This document shows positions 1 through 8,406 of a DNA stretch of 48,075 nt, one piece after another. The position numbers and the translations under genes are program-made. The notes under the pieces are model-generated. The model saw only the letters and a list, made by a program, of their open reading frames with translations, was not told the origin of the DNA and ran no database searches. This stretch comes from Pelagibacteraceae bacterium AG-325-C03 (lineage in GTDB: Bacteria > Pseudomonadota > Alphaproteobacteria > Pelagibacterales > Pelagibacteraceae), in NCBI GenBank assembly GCA_003283025.1, contig QBYC01000003.1, positions 1-48,075 on the forward strand, read 5' to 3'. The number at the start of each line of letters is the position of its first letter. Position 1 is the first letter of the stretch.

Positions 1-84
1 AGGGTTAGAAAAGGTCCTGCTCCTACTAACATGGAAATACCTAAATTTGAATTTGTAGATAACAACACTATTAAAATTGGATAA
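1..84 (+). CDS. petA: Ubiquinol-cytochrome c reductase Rieske iron-sulfur subunit, C-terminal end (partial)
   Basis: Only the last 27 codons and a TAA stop are in the window. The reading frame is open from base 1 and ends in RKGPAPTNMEIPKFEF-type sequence, which matches the tail of alphaproteobacterial Rieske proteins (GxxRKGPAPxNLxVPxYxF). The cluster-binding motifs lie upstream of the window. It sits 10 bases before the cytochrome b gene, the normal petABC order, which supports the call. The Rieske subunit passes electrons from ubiquinol to cytochrome c1 on the periplasmic side of the inner membrane. Confidence 0.85.
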   Translation, partial: RVRKGPAPTNMEIPKFEFVDNNTIKIG

Positions 85-94
85 ATAAAAAATT

Positions 95-1354
95 ATGAGT
101 GACCAGGAATATATACCCAAGTCAAAAGCTGCAAAATGGTTTAATGATCGTTTACCTTTATTAACTTTAGGCGCGCATTTAACCGATTATCCAACTCCAA
201 AAAATTTAAATTATTGGTGGACTTTCGGTGGTATTCTGACTTTTTGTTTAATAACACAGATTGTTACAGGAATAGTTCTTGCAATGCATTATGTTGCACA
301 CGCAGATTTAGCATTCGGAAGTGTTGAGCATATTATGAGAAACGTTAATTATGGATGGTTAATTAGATATATCCACAGTAATGGTGCATCTATGTTTTTC
401 CTCGCAGTCTACATACATATATTTAGATCTCTATTCTATGGTTCATATAAGTCACCAAGAGAAATAATATGGATATTGGGACTAATGATCTATTTACTCA
501 TGATGGCAGCTGCTTTCTTAGGTTATGTCTTGCCATGGGGACAGATGAGTTTTTGGGGTGCAACAGTAATAACTAATTTATTTAGCGCTATACCGTTAGT
601 TGGAGAAAGCATAACTACATGGTTGTGGGGCGCATATTCAGTTGACAATCCTACTTTAAATAGATTTTTTAGTTTGCACTATTTATTTCCTTTTTTAATT
701 TTAGGACTAGTTGTGTTACATATCTGGGCGCTGCATATCCCAGGTAATAATAATCCAGTTGGTATAGATATAAAGAAACCTTCAAAAGATACTGTACCAT
801 TCCATCCGTATATAACTATTAAAGACGCTTTTGCTCTATTGGTTTTTATGATTATATTTGCTGGATTTGTATTTTTTACACCAAACGTTTTAGGTCATTC
901 AGATAATTATATTCCTGCTAATCCACTCGTAACCCCTGCTCACATAGTACCTGAGTGGTATTTGTTGCCTTTTTACGCAATTTTAAGATCAGTGCCTGAT
1001 AAGTTAGGTGGAGTAATTTTAATGTTCAGCGCTATATTTATTTTATTTGTGTTACCTTGGCTAGACACTTCAAAAGTTAGGTCAGCTGTATTCAGACCAA
1101 TTTATAGACAGTTTTTTTGGATATTAGTTATTGATGTTTTAATGTTAGGTTACGTTGGTGCTATGCCAGCTGAAGGAGTTTATTTAGTTTTAGCTAGAGT
1201 AGGTACAATATATTATTTCTTACATTTTATTTTAATTTTACCAGTTGTTGGACTACTTGAAAAAACTGATCCTGTTCCAATGAGTATATCTGAGCCAGTT
1301 ATGACTGGGGGAGCAGAACCGTCTCTAGCACGGAAATTAAATGAAAAAGTTTAG
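95..1354 (+). CDS. petB: Cytochrome b subunit of the bc1 complex
   Basis: Membrane subunit of ubiquinol:cytochrome c oxidoreductase, carrying hemes bL and bH and most of the Qo and Qi sites. The 419-residue protein has the expected heme ligands as two His pairs 14 residues apart, H94/H108 and H195/H209. The Qo-site PEWY motif is at about 286-289 ([15 protein letters not shown]). About eight hydrophobic helices are visible, and the length is normal for a proteobacterial cytochrome b. It begins 10 bases after petA and ends in TAG inside the start of petC, a 14-base overlap, so the three subunits are probably translationally coupled in one operon. Confidence 0.98.
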   Translation: MSDQEYIPKSKAAKWFNDRLPLLTLGAHLTDYPTPKNLNYWWTFGGILTFCLITQIVTGIVLAMHYVAHADLAFGSVEHIMRNVNYGWLIRYIHSNGASMFFLAVYIHIFRSLFYGSYKSPREIIWILGLMIYLLMMAAAFLGYVLPWGQMSFWGATVITNLFSAIPLVGESITTWLWGAYSVDNPTLNRFFSLHYLFPFLILGLVVLHIWALHIPGNNNPVGIDIKKPSKDTVPFHPYITIKDAFALLVFMIIFAGFVFFTPNVLGHSDNYIPANPLVTPAHIVPEWYLLPFYAILRSVPDKLGGVILMFSAIFILFVLPWLDTSKVRSAVFRPIYRQFFWILVIDVLMLGYVGAMPAEGVYLVLARVGTIYYFLHFILILPVVGLLEKTDPVPMSISEPVMTGGAEPSLARKLNEKV

Positions 1355-2123
1355 TATAAGCATAAACAAAATAATCATACTATTATTCTTAGCAATTAAA
1401 CCTTTACACAGCGCTGAAATGACAGATCCAATAAAGATGGATTGGAGTTTCAAGGGTTTAACAGGAACTTTTGATAGAGCATCGTTGCAGAGAGGTTTTC
1501 AAGTTTATAAAGAAGTTTGTTCGTCATGTCATTCTATGCAATATCTTAGTTACAGAAATCTCGGAGAGTCTGGTGGTCCGGAATTTACAGAGGCAGAAGT
1601 AAAAGCTATCGCAGCAAGCTTCGAGGTTACTGACGGACCAGATAGTCAGGGTGAAATGTTTACTAGACCCGGTAGGCCGTCTGATATGTTTGTAAGTCCT
1701 CATCCCAATAAAGAGGCAGCAGCAGCAGCAAATGGAGGTGCATATCCTCCAGATATGTCTGTTCTAGTTAAAGCAAGGAAAGGAGGGGCAAATTATATTT
1801 ACTCTGTTTTAGTAGGTTACGAAGACCCGCCTCCAGGAGTAACTTTAGATCAAGGGGTGTATTATAATAAGTATATGATAGGAAATAAAATCAAAATGCC
1901 GAATAATCTTGAAGATGGCTTGATAGAATATGCAGATGGAACTGTTTCTACCGTGGACCAAATGGCAAAAGATGTAACAACATTTTTAGCATGGGCAGCC
2001 GAACCAGAACTTGAGGAAAGACACAGAACAGGTGTGAAAGTTATTATTTACTTAATACTTTTAACCACTCTTGTTTATTTGAGTATGAAGAGAATTTGGT
2101 CAAGGGTTGACACGGAAATATAA
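1341..2123 (+). CDS. petC: Cytochrome c1 of the bc1 complex
   Basis: Membrane-anchored c-type cytochrome that takes electrons from the Rieske protein and passes them to soluble cytochrome c. Residues 1-24 form a Sec signal peptide. The heme site CSSCH is at 60-64, and a Met in the [10 protein letters not shown]-type segment is the likely sixth ligand. A C-terminal helix (about 233-250) anchors it to the membrane. Residues around 126-130 are a run of five Ala encoded by a GCA repeat, just before the family motif [10 protein letters not shown]. The start overlaps petB by 14 bases. The last 24 bases overlap the convergent ychF gene, so no terminator separates them. Confidence 0.97.
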   Translation: MKKFSISINKIIILLFLAIKPLHSAEMTDPIKMDWSFKGLTGTFDRASLQRGFQVYKEVCSSCHSMQYLSYRNLGESGGPEFTEAEVKAIAASFEVTDGPDSQGEMFTRPGRPSDMFVSPHPNKEAAAAANGGAYPPDMSVLVKARKGGANYIYSVLVGYEDPPPGVTLDQGVYYNKYMIGNKIKMPNNLEDGLIEYADGTVSTVDQMAKDVTTFLAWAAEPELEERHRTGVKVIIYLILLTTLVYLSMKRIWSRVDTEI

Positions 2124-3170
2124 AACGTCACCGTCTTTTACAATATAGTCTTTACCCTCTATTCTTAACTTACCGTTCTCTTTACATTTTTCAGTACTTC
2201 CATATTTAATAAAATCGTTACAAGTGACAGTTTCCGCCCTTATAAAATTTTTTTCAAAATCGGTGTGTATTACACTCGCAGCTTTAGGTGCTAAAGTATT
2301 TTTTCTCACTGTCCATGCCCTACTTTCTTCAGGACCCGAGGTAAAAAAAGTATCTAGGTTTAAAAGTTCATATCCTTCCTTAATTAATTGGTTAAGACCA
2401 GTTTTGTTAAGGCCTATTTCCCTCATGAAGGTCTCTCTTTCATTGATATCTAGACCCATTATCTGATCCTCAATATCTGCACAAATTGTAACAACTTTTT
2501 CCCCTGAATAATTTTTTTTTATATTTTCAGTAAAAGAATTTCCTTTTGTAAAGCTTTCCTCGTCAACATTACATACAATAATTTTTGGTTTAATACTTAA
2601 TAAACCTAAGGTTACTAGAAATTTTTCTTCATCTTTATCTTTAGCGATTATCTCATTACCGCCATTTAACTGTTTTAATTTATCTTCAAGTATTTTTATT
2701 TCTTTTTCTGCAAGTAATTTTTTTTTACCCTTTTCAAGTTTTTTTTGGATAATATCTAAATCAGAAAGTATTATTTCTGTTTTTATAGTTTCAAGGTCCT
2801 CCACAGGATTAATTTTTGAATTTACATGAGTAACCTTATTTGACTCAAAACACCTTACCAGGTGAATAATTGCATCTACCTCTCTTATATGGGAAAGAAA
2901 TTTATTACCTAAACCTTCACCTTTTGAAGCTCCTTTAACTAATCCTGCAATATCCACAAAAGTTATATTGGCATATATTTTTTTTTTGGAATTAGATAGT
3001 ATTGTTAGTTTATCTAATCTTTCATCAATAACATCCACAATACCAATGTTCGGATCTATAGTACAGAAAGGAAAGTTTGCTGCTTCTGCATTTTTTGAGG
3101 CTGTTAGAGCATTGAATAAAGTGGATTTCCCGACATTTGGAAGTCCAACTATTCCACATTTAAATCCCAT
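2100..3170 (-). CDS. ychF: Redox-regulated ATPase / Obg-like GTPase YchF
   Basis: P-loop NTPase of the Obg family that binds ATP and associates with ribosomes; it is linked to oxidative stress control. The P-loop GLPNVGKS is at 9-16. The switch-II region (VDIAGLVKGASKGEGLG) begins near residue 72. A NVDE motif stands in place of the G4 NKxD that confers GTP specificity, which is diagnostic of YchF. The C-terminal TGS domain ends in [10 protein letters not shown]. The 356-residue length is normal. The gene ends in TGA within petC. Its start overlaps the end of pth by 11 bases, giving the order prs-rplY-pth-ychF typical of alphaproteobacteria. Confidence 0.97.
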   Translation of the reverse strand: MGFKCGIVGLPNVGKSTLFNALTASKNAEAANFPFCTIDPNIGIVDVIDERLDKLTILSNSKKKIYANITFVDIAGLVKGASKGEGLGNKFLSHIREVDAIIHLVRCFESNKVTHVNSKINPVEDLETIKTEIILSDLDIIQKKLEKGKKKLLAEKEIKILEDKLKQLNGGNEIIAKDKDEEKFLVTLGLLSIKPKIIVCNVDEESFTKGNSFTENIKKNYSGEKVVTICADIEDQIMGLDINERETFMREIGLNKTGLNQLIKEGYELLNLDTFFTSGPEESRAWTVRKNTLAPKAASVIHTDFEKNFIRAETVTCNDFIKYGSTEKCKENGKLRIEGKDYIVKDGDVLYFRVNP

Positions 3171-3732
3171 TAAGGTCTTGATTAACTTTACTTGAAAAAA
3201 GGTCTATTTTTTTTTCAATTAATGTTGGTAACTGTTTTACAATATTCTCAGTTATCTCATTTATTTTATCTTCTTCATCTTCTTTAAAATCTTCTAGAAC
3301 ATGATTATTAACTTTTCTCTTTTGTTTGGGGTGTCCGATTCCTATTCGAACTCTAGAATAATCTTTACCAATAAATTTGTCAATTGACTCAATTCCATTG
3401 TGTCCTGCACTACTTCCTCCAAATTTTGCTTTTATTTTTCCAAAATCTATATCCATATCATCATGAAAAACAAAAACATCTTTTGCTTCAATTTTAAAAT
3501 AATCAATTAATTCCTTAATGGCAGTTCCAGAGTTATTCATAAAAGTTAATGGTTTTATAGCATAAATTTTTTTTTCATCTATGTTACCTGTAGTGAGCAA
3601 ACCTTTAAATTTTGGTTTTTGTTTAGAAAGTTTAAAGTGTAAGTTAATAGCATCGATTATTTTAAAACCAATATTGTGTCTTGTATTAGTATAGTTGGAT
3701 CCAGGATTTCCTAATCCGACAAGTAAAAGCAT
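3160..3732 (-). CDS. pth: Peptidyl-tRNA hydrolase
   Basis: Cytosolic enzyme that cleaves the ester bond of peptidyl-tRNAs released by stalled ribosomes, recycling tRNA. The N-terminus reads GLGNPGSNYTNTRHNIGF, with the catalytic His at 19. The segment FHDDMDIDFGKIK contains the conserved catalytic Asp, followed by GGSSAGHNGI. The 190-residue length is normal. It lies 5 bases after the L25 gene and overlaps ychF, consistent with a translation-related operon. Confidence 0.97.
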   Translation of the reverse strand: MLLLVGLGNPGSNYTNTRHNIGFKIIDAINLHFKLSKQKPKFKGLLTTGNIDEKKIYAIKPLTFMNNSGTAIKELIDYFKIEAKDVFVFHDDMDIDFGKIKAKFGGSSAGHNGIESIDKFIGKDYSRVRIGIGHPKQKRKVNNHVLEDFKEDEEDKINEITENIVKQLPTLIEKKIDLFSSKVNQDLNGI

Positions 3733-3737
3733 ATTAA

Positions 3738-4478
3738 TTATTTCTTTTCAGCTGGTTTCTTTTCTTCAGATTTTTTATCGGCACCATCCTTAGACTTATC
3801 ATCTTTCTTTGATGCATCTCCATCTTTAGCAGCTGTTGCCTCTACACCCTCTGATGCAACTTCACCTTCTGCACCTTCAGCCGCAGCATCTCCCTCTGCA
3901 GGTTTTTCTGGTTCTTTAATTACCGTTGGAGAGGCCACTGTTGCAATAACAAAATCACGATCTAATATAGTTGGAAAAATATTTTTATCTAATTTGACGG
4001 ATGAAATTTTTATACTTGTACCAATATCTGTACCCTCTAAATTAACAATTATTTCATCTGGAATATTTTCTGCTGGGCACTTTAATTCAACTTTTCTTCT
4101 AACAATGTTTAATACTCCCCCTTTTTTAAGCCCTGGTGAGTCTGGATGGTTAATAAATTTCACAGGTATTTCAAGAGTAATTTTTTTTCCAGAAACAATT
4201 CTCATAAAGTCTATATGAATAGGTTCCTCAGAAACGACATTAAAAGCAACATCTCTTGGAATCACTTTTTCTTTTTTCCCATCAATATCTAATTCTAAAA
4301 CCTTTGATAAAAATGTATCCGAACTTATTAAATTTTTAATATCTTTTTTTTCTATTGAAATATTTTTATTAGCTTCTTTTCCTCCATATAAAATAGCAGG
4401 AACTAATCCTTCTGATCTTAGCTTGTTGTTTGATCCTGAGGAGGTATTCTCTCTTTTTAAAGCCTTTAAATTACTCAT
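3738..4478 (-). CDS. rplY: 50S ribosomal protein L25/general stress protein Ctc, with long charged tail
   Basis: Ribosomal protein that binds 5S rRNA. Residues 1-90 form the L25 domain, including RSEGLVPAILYGG, and residues 95-190 form the TL5/CTC beta domain (EIPVKFINHPDSPGLKKGG). After about residue 195 the protein ends in a roughly 50-residue low-complexity tail of Glu, Ala, Asp, Gly and Lys, encoded by visibly more GC-rich DNA than its surroundings. Ctc-type L25 proteins often carry acidic tails; this one is mixed, acidic then Lys-rich. A 49-base gap separates it from the prs stop upstream. Confidence 0.95.
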   Translation of the reverse strand: MSNLKALKRENTSSGSNNKLRSEGLVPAILYGGKEANKNISIEKKDIKNLISSDTFLSKVLELDIDGKKEKVIPRDVAFNVVSEEPIHIDFMRIVSGKKITLEIPVKFINHPDSPGLKKGGVLNIVRRKVELKCPAENIPDEIIVNLEGTDIGTSIKISSVKLDKNIFPTILDRDFVIATVASPTVIKEPEKPAEGDAAAEGAEGEVASEGVEATAAKDGDASKKDDKSKDGADKKSEEKKPAEKK

Positions 4479-4527
4479 AAATCAGTTGAAGGGGGTGTAT
4501 AACCCAAGATGATTATCAAAACAAGAG

Positions 4528-5460
4528 TTAATTAAACAAATCAGATACGGAATTTGAATTTGCTATTCTTTTTATAGCTTCGGCCATTAATGAAGATATA
4601 GATAATACCTCAATTTTATTGTTATTCTTAATTTTCTTTAAGTTATCAATTGTATCAGTAATAATAAGTTTCTTTATTTTAGATCTTTTAATTTTATCAA
4701 CTGCCGTACCGCTTAAAACAGCGTGAGTGATAAAAACATATACGTCTACGGCACCTGCTTTTTTTAAGGCCTCTACAGCATTTACAATTGTTCCACCGCT
4801 ATCTATAATATCGTCTACGATTATACAAGTTTTGCCCTCAACATCTCCAATTATATTCATTACTTGAGAGTGACCAGCCCTTGGTCTCCTTTTATCTATA
4901 ATCGCTAAATCAGCTTTAATTCTTGTGGCAAGGCCTCTTGTTCTTTGAACACCTCCAACATCGGGAGAAACACAAATTAATTTTTTACGTTTTAATTTTT
5001 TTTTAATATACTTTGCAAAAAGAGGAGTTGTAAATAAATTGTCTACCGGCATATCAAAAAAACCTTGAATTTGACCAGCATGTAAATCAACTGTTACAAC
5101 TCTACTTGCTCCAGCGTTAGTTAATAAATTTGCGACAACCTTTGCGGAGATAGATGTTCTTGGAGCAACTTTTCTATCTTGTCTTGCATAGCCATAATAT
5201 GGAATTACAGCTGTAATATTTTTAGCAGATGATCTTTTCAAAGCATCGATAACTAATAAAAGTTCCATCAAATTATCGTTAGCAGGATTTGAAGTTGATT
5301 GAATGACAAAAACACTATTTCCTCTAATATTTTCGTTAATTTCAATATAAATTTCTCCATCAGCAAATCTTTTTATATTTGTATTAACTAGCTTAAGCTT
5401 TAATTGCTTGGAAATATCCTTACTTAGTTTTAGATTACTAGTTCCAGATAAAATTTTCAT
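4528..5460 (-). CDS. prs: Ribose-phosphate pyrophosphokinase (PRPP synthetase)
   Basis: Makes PRPP from ribose 5-phosphate and ATP for nucleotide, His and Trp synthesis. The protein shows RQDRKVAPRTSISAKVVA (ATP-binding flexible loop), VTVDLHAGQIQGFF (catalytic His/Asp region) and the PRPP loop IIVDDIIDSGGTI. I chose the ATG at 5460, giving 310 residues that begin MKILSGTSN, as family members do. A TTG three codons upstream (5469) would also be in frame. It is followed by the L25 gene on the same strand, the standard alphaproteobacterial arrangement. Confidence 0.97.
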   Translation of the reverse strand: MKILSGTSNLKLSKDISKQLKLKLVNTNIKRFADGEIYIEINENIRGNSVFVIQSTSNPANDNLMELLLVIDALKRSSAKNITAVIPYYGYARQDRKVAPRTSISAKVVANLLTNAGASRVVTVDLHAGQIQGFFDMPVDNLFTTPLFAKYIKKKLKRKKLICVSPDVGGVQRTRGLATRIKADLAIIDKRRPRAGHSQVMNIIGDVEGKTCIIVDDIIDSGGTIVNAVEALKKAGAVDVYVFITHAVLSGTAVDKIKRSKIKKLIITDTIDNLKKIKNNNKIEVLSISSLMAEAIKRIANSNSVSDLFN

Positions 5461-5510
5461 GAAATTCAACTATTTATACCTTATTTCCATGTCTTTTCAA
5501 ATTAATTTAC

Positions 5511-6263
5511 TTAAGGCATACAAATTGTAGATATACATCTACCATAATCTTTTTCCTTCAATTTGCATGATCTTCTGTAACTAAAAAAATTTTGTTTTTC
5601 AGCAAATGTGTCTCGATTTATTTGATCAACTTTAATATTAGCTTTTACAAGTTTATCAGTGACAAATTTTCTTAAATTAAATAACTTTTTCGTTTTATTT
5701 TTATTTGAAAAGTAAATTTTATTATTTCTAGATTTAGCTATAAAAATTTTATAAAAATTTTTATCTACTTCATAACTTTTTTTGCCAATGCATGGTCCAA
5801 TACATGCATAAATTTTATTATTTAAACCTATTTTTTTTAGTTTAGAAATAGTATTGTTAATTACACCCAACAAGGCACCTTTCCAGCCGGCATGAATACA
5901 ACCAATAATTTCATTTTTAACATCATAAATTATAATCGGCACACAATCTGCTGTTAACACCCCAAGGGCAACACCCTTCATTTTTGTAATTATAGCATCC
6001 GCAATTACTTTTTTTTTATAGTTATTTTTTTTAATTTCTATTACTTTATTACTATGAGTTTGATGCATTAATATTAATTTATTTTCCTTAACAACCATTT
6101 TTTTTGCAATATACCTCAGGTTTTTTTTTACATTTTGTTTTTTATCTTTTGATCCTTTTCCACAATTTAATCCCTTATAAATACCTTTTGAAAATCCATT
6201 CTTTCTAGAAAAGAAACAATGTTTTATTTTTTTAATTTTTTTGAGTTTTTTTGAATAAAACAT
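5511..6263 (-). CDS. pgeF: Peptidoglycan editing factor PgeF / laccase-domain protein (YfiH family)
   Basis: Member of the YfiH/YlmD family (Cu-oxidase_4 domain). Known members act on purine nucleosides or prevent misincorporated amino acids in peptidoglycan precursors. The metal ligands are in place: H70 in MHQTHS, C107 in TADCVPI and H124 in HAGWKGA. The 250-residue length is normal. The protein is unusually Lys-rich, as expected at this AT content. Its ATG overlaps the TAA of the methyltransferase gene (TAATG). The lgt-midA-pgeF order is common in alphaproteobacteria. Confidence 0.92.
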   Translation of the reverse strand: MFYSKKLKKIKKIKHCFFSRKNGFSKGIYKGLNCGKGSKDKKQNVKKNLRYIAKKMVVKENKLILMHQTHSNKVIEIKKNNYKKKVIADAIITKMKGVALGVLTADCVPIIIYDVKNEIIGCIHAGWKGALLGVINNTISKLKKIGLNNKIYACIGPCIGKKSYEVDKNFYKIFIAKSRNNKIYFSNKNKTKKLFNLRKFVTDKLVKANIKVDQINRDTFAEKQNFFSYRRSCKLKEKDYGRCISTICMP

Positions 6264-7327
6264 TACTTAAATCCAGCAAAATTGTTGTTGTTAAGTTTAT
6301 AGGCCATAATAACTTTAAATAAATCTCCCATATAGTTAGACCCTAATAACCTCATAAGCCTTAAATAAAGATCAGACTTTTCTCTAAATTTCATCTTATT
6401 TGAAATTATCTTAGCTCTTTCTAGAATACCCATTCTCTCCAAAAATTGTTTTTGTGTAATTATATCTTTTACCTTTAAACCGTCTTTCCAAAAAAATTCT
6501 CTAAGAAGTGCAAAATTAACATGAGCAGTTATATCTGCTCTACCTAGGTTATTAAGTAAACTATTTCTTTTATGTTTCATTACAGATTGTAAAGTATTTT
6601 GATTTTTCGGTTTTAAATATCCATAATCGATCATTAAAATACATCCACCTAATTTAGAAATTTTTTTGTTAATTTTTTTTAGCTCTTGGAGGCCAAATCG
6701 AGGAAATTCAATAAACTTTAAATTTTTTAAAGATTTATAAGATTTGATAATTTTAACATTTGCTGATGATGCTTTAGAAAATATTTCTTTAATATTTTTA
6801 TTTTTGTCTAGTGTATAATTCTTTTCAAAAAAAATATTATTTATTTTTTTAAATTGTTTTATAGGTATCGCATCAAAAAATTCATTTCCAAAAAAAACTA
6901 CTGGCCCTTTCTTTATCCAATTAAGGTTATTTATCCATTTAACATCCTTATTTGAAATTTTTTTTTTCTGCACCTTTCTCAATAAGGGACTTTTTTCCAA
7001 TAAAAATATATTTTTAATTGAATCAAATTCAGGAAATTTTTTAAAAGATTTTAAAAGAACGCTTGCTAAACTACCATCTCCTGGACCTAGTTCTACTATA
7101 TTAAAATTTTTTGGTTTTCCAAATGTCTCCCATGTTGATAAAATCCAAATTGCGATTATTTCAGAAAAAATACTTGAAATTTTTGGCGAGGTGATAAAAT
7201 CGCCACTCTTTCCAAAAGGCATTTGTGAAGTGTAATAGCCAAATTTCTTATCATAAAGAACGTTTCTAAAAAACTTATCAGTAGATAAAATCTTAGAATT
7301 TTTAAAAAATATTTGGTTAGAATTCAT
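6263..7327 (-). CDS. SAM-dependent methyltransferase, MidA/NDUFAF7 family
   Basis: Class I methyltransferase of the MidA (DUF185) family. The mitochondrial homologue NDUFAF7 dimethylates an Arg of complex I subunit NDUFS2 during assembly; the bacterial target is not established. The SAM-binding loop IVELGPGDGS is at about 77-86. The N-terminal region FGYYTSQMPFGKSGDFITSP is the family signature. FFGNEFFDAIPIKQF and a C-terminal GRADITAHVNF segment also match. The 354-residue length is normal. Its ATG overlaps the TGA of lgt (ATGA), and its TAA overlaps the pgeF ATG. Confidence 0.93.
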   Translation of the reverse strand: MNSNQIFFKNSKILSTDKFFRNVLYDKKFGYYTSQMPFGKSGDFITSPKISSIFSEIIAIWILSTWETFGKPKNFNIVELGPGDGSLASVLLKSFKKFPEFDSIKNIFLLEKSPLLRKVQKKKISNKDVKWINNLNWIKKGPVVFFGNEFFDAIPIKQFKKINNIFFEKNYTLDKNKNIKEIFSKASSANVKIIKSYKSLKNLKFIEFPRFGLQELKKINKKISKLGGCILMIDYGYLKPKNQNTLQSVMKHKRNSLLNNLGRADITAHVNFALLREFFWKDGLKVKDIITQKQFLERMGILERAKIISNKMKFREKSDLYLRLMRLLGSNYMGDLFKVIMAYKLNNNNFAGFK

Positions 7328-8109
7328 TTTTTTTGTAAAAAATTAAAAATAACAAAACCAGTTATAATCATCAATAAACTAAGAAGGGTTCCCATGCTAA
7401 ATAAGTTAAACAAGTAACCTATTTGAGGATCTGGTTGTCTGAAAAATTCAGATATGATTCTAAAAATTCCATAATAAATTAAAAATAAATACGAGCAAGT
7501 TCCTATTTTATATCTTTGCCTAAAAATTAGGATATTTAATATTAAAAATAATACGGCTCCCTCAAGCGCAGCTTCATATAATTGAGAAGGGTGCCTAGGC
7601 AAGTCATCTATAGCAGGAAAAATTACCGCCCAAGACACATTAGTTATTTTTCCTACCAGTTCTCCATTAATGAAATTAGCTAAGCGTCCAAAAAAAATTC
7701 CAATAGGAGAGACGCAAGCTATAGTATCTAACAAAAAAAAAGTTGGGATATTTTTTTTTTTGGCAAATAAATATGTACTTACAATTATTCCTAAAAGAGC
7801 ACCATGAAAAGACATACCTCCTTCCCAAACTTTTATAATATCAAAAGGATAAGCAAGGTAATAACCTAGGTTATAAAATATTATATAACCTAGTCTTCCT
7901 CCGATAATTATAGAGAAAATTAGATAAGTAATTAAATCGTCAAATTCTCTAATATTAAATTTAAGATTAACATCCTTAATAATGTGATTAATTATTTTTT
8001 TTCCTAACCACCAACCTAAGATTATTCCTAAGATGTAAGCTAAAGAGTACCATCTAATCACCATGAACCCAAAATCTATTAAAACAGGGTCTAAATTATG
8101 GGTATACAT
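7324..8109 (-). CDS. lgt: Prolipoprotein diacylglyceryl transferase
   Basis: Inner-membrane enzyme that attaches diacylglycerol from phosphatidylglycerol to the lipobox Cys of prolipoproteins. The Lgt signature GRLANFINGELVG is at 141-153, and the conserved HG of FHGALLG is at 102-103. Seven hydrophobic segments are visible. The N-terminus (NLDPVLIDFG...IRWYSLAYILG) is typical. An 11-base T run (7751-7761; A run on the coding strand) lies inside the gene but the frame is intact. It is divergent from ubiK across a 51-base gap that must hold both promoters. Confidence 0.96.
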   Translation of the reverse strand: MYTHNLDPVLIDFGFMVIRWYSLAYILGIILGWWLGKKIINHIIKDVNLKFNIREFDDLITYLIFSIIIGGRLGYIIFYNLGYYLAYPFDIIKVWEGGMSFHGALLGIIVSTYLFAKKKNIPTFFLLDTIACVSPIGIFFGRLANFINGELVGKITNVSWAVIFPAIDDLPRHPSQLYEAALEGAVLFLILNILIFRQRYKIGTCSYLFLIYYGIFRIISEFFRQPDPQIGYLFNLFSMGTLLSLLMIITGFVIFNFLQKK

Positions 8110-8160
8110 AATTTCTTATATCATATTTGAAATTAAGTTGTTCATCAAATAAGATGAGCT

Positions 8161-8406
8161 ATGAAAAATTCAGAAAAAATTTTAAAATCTATATCTAGTT
8201 TAATTGAAAATGGTATTTTAACCTCTAAAGATATTAGAAAAGAAATAACTACAGACTTAAAATTCAAAAAAGATAAAATTATTAACAAACTTCAGCTAGT
8301 TTCTAGAGAAGAGTTCGAAGTCTTAAAAAAAATTGTTCAAAAACAGGATGCTATAATTAAGAAATTAATAAAAAATAAAAAAACTAAAAAGGCAAAAAGA
8401 TCTTAA
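8161..8406 (+). CDS. ubiK: Ubiquinone biosynthesis accessory factor UbiK family (BMFP/YqiC)
   Basis: An 81-residue protein with the arrangement of the BMFP/YqiC family: an amphipathic N-terminal region followed by a C-terminal coiled coil. The coiled coil holds the signature VSREEFEVLKKIVQKQD, close to the family pattern VxREEFDVqkaVLxrtR. In E. coli UbiK binds UbiJ and supports aerobic ubiquinone synthesis. Divergence from lgt is the usual alphaproteobacterial context. Its last 23 bases overlap the convergent sensor kinase gene. Confidence 0.85.
   Translation: MKNSEKILKSISSLIENGILTSKDIRKEITTDLKFKKDKIINKLQLVSREEFEVLKKIVQKQDAIIKKLIKNKKTKKAKRS

Noticed and set aside
1718-1733. GCA trinucleotide repeat in petC as a variable repeat
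   Set aside because: Only five units, encoding Ala in a linker just before a conserved motif; too short to claim phase variation.
2224-2466. An 80-codon plus-strand open frame opposite ychF
   Set aside because: It is the antisense shadow of a clearly coding gene, with no family resemblance.
4479-4527. Small GGGT/ACCC hairpin between prs and rplY
   Set aside because: The stem is only 4 bases with no T tract; it is not supportable as a terminator or riboswitch.
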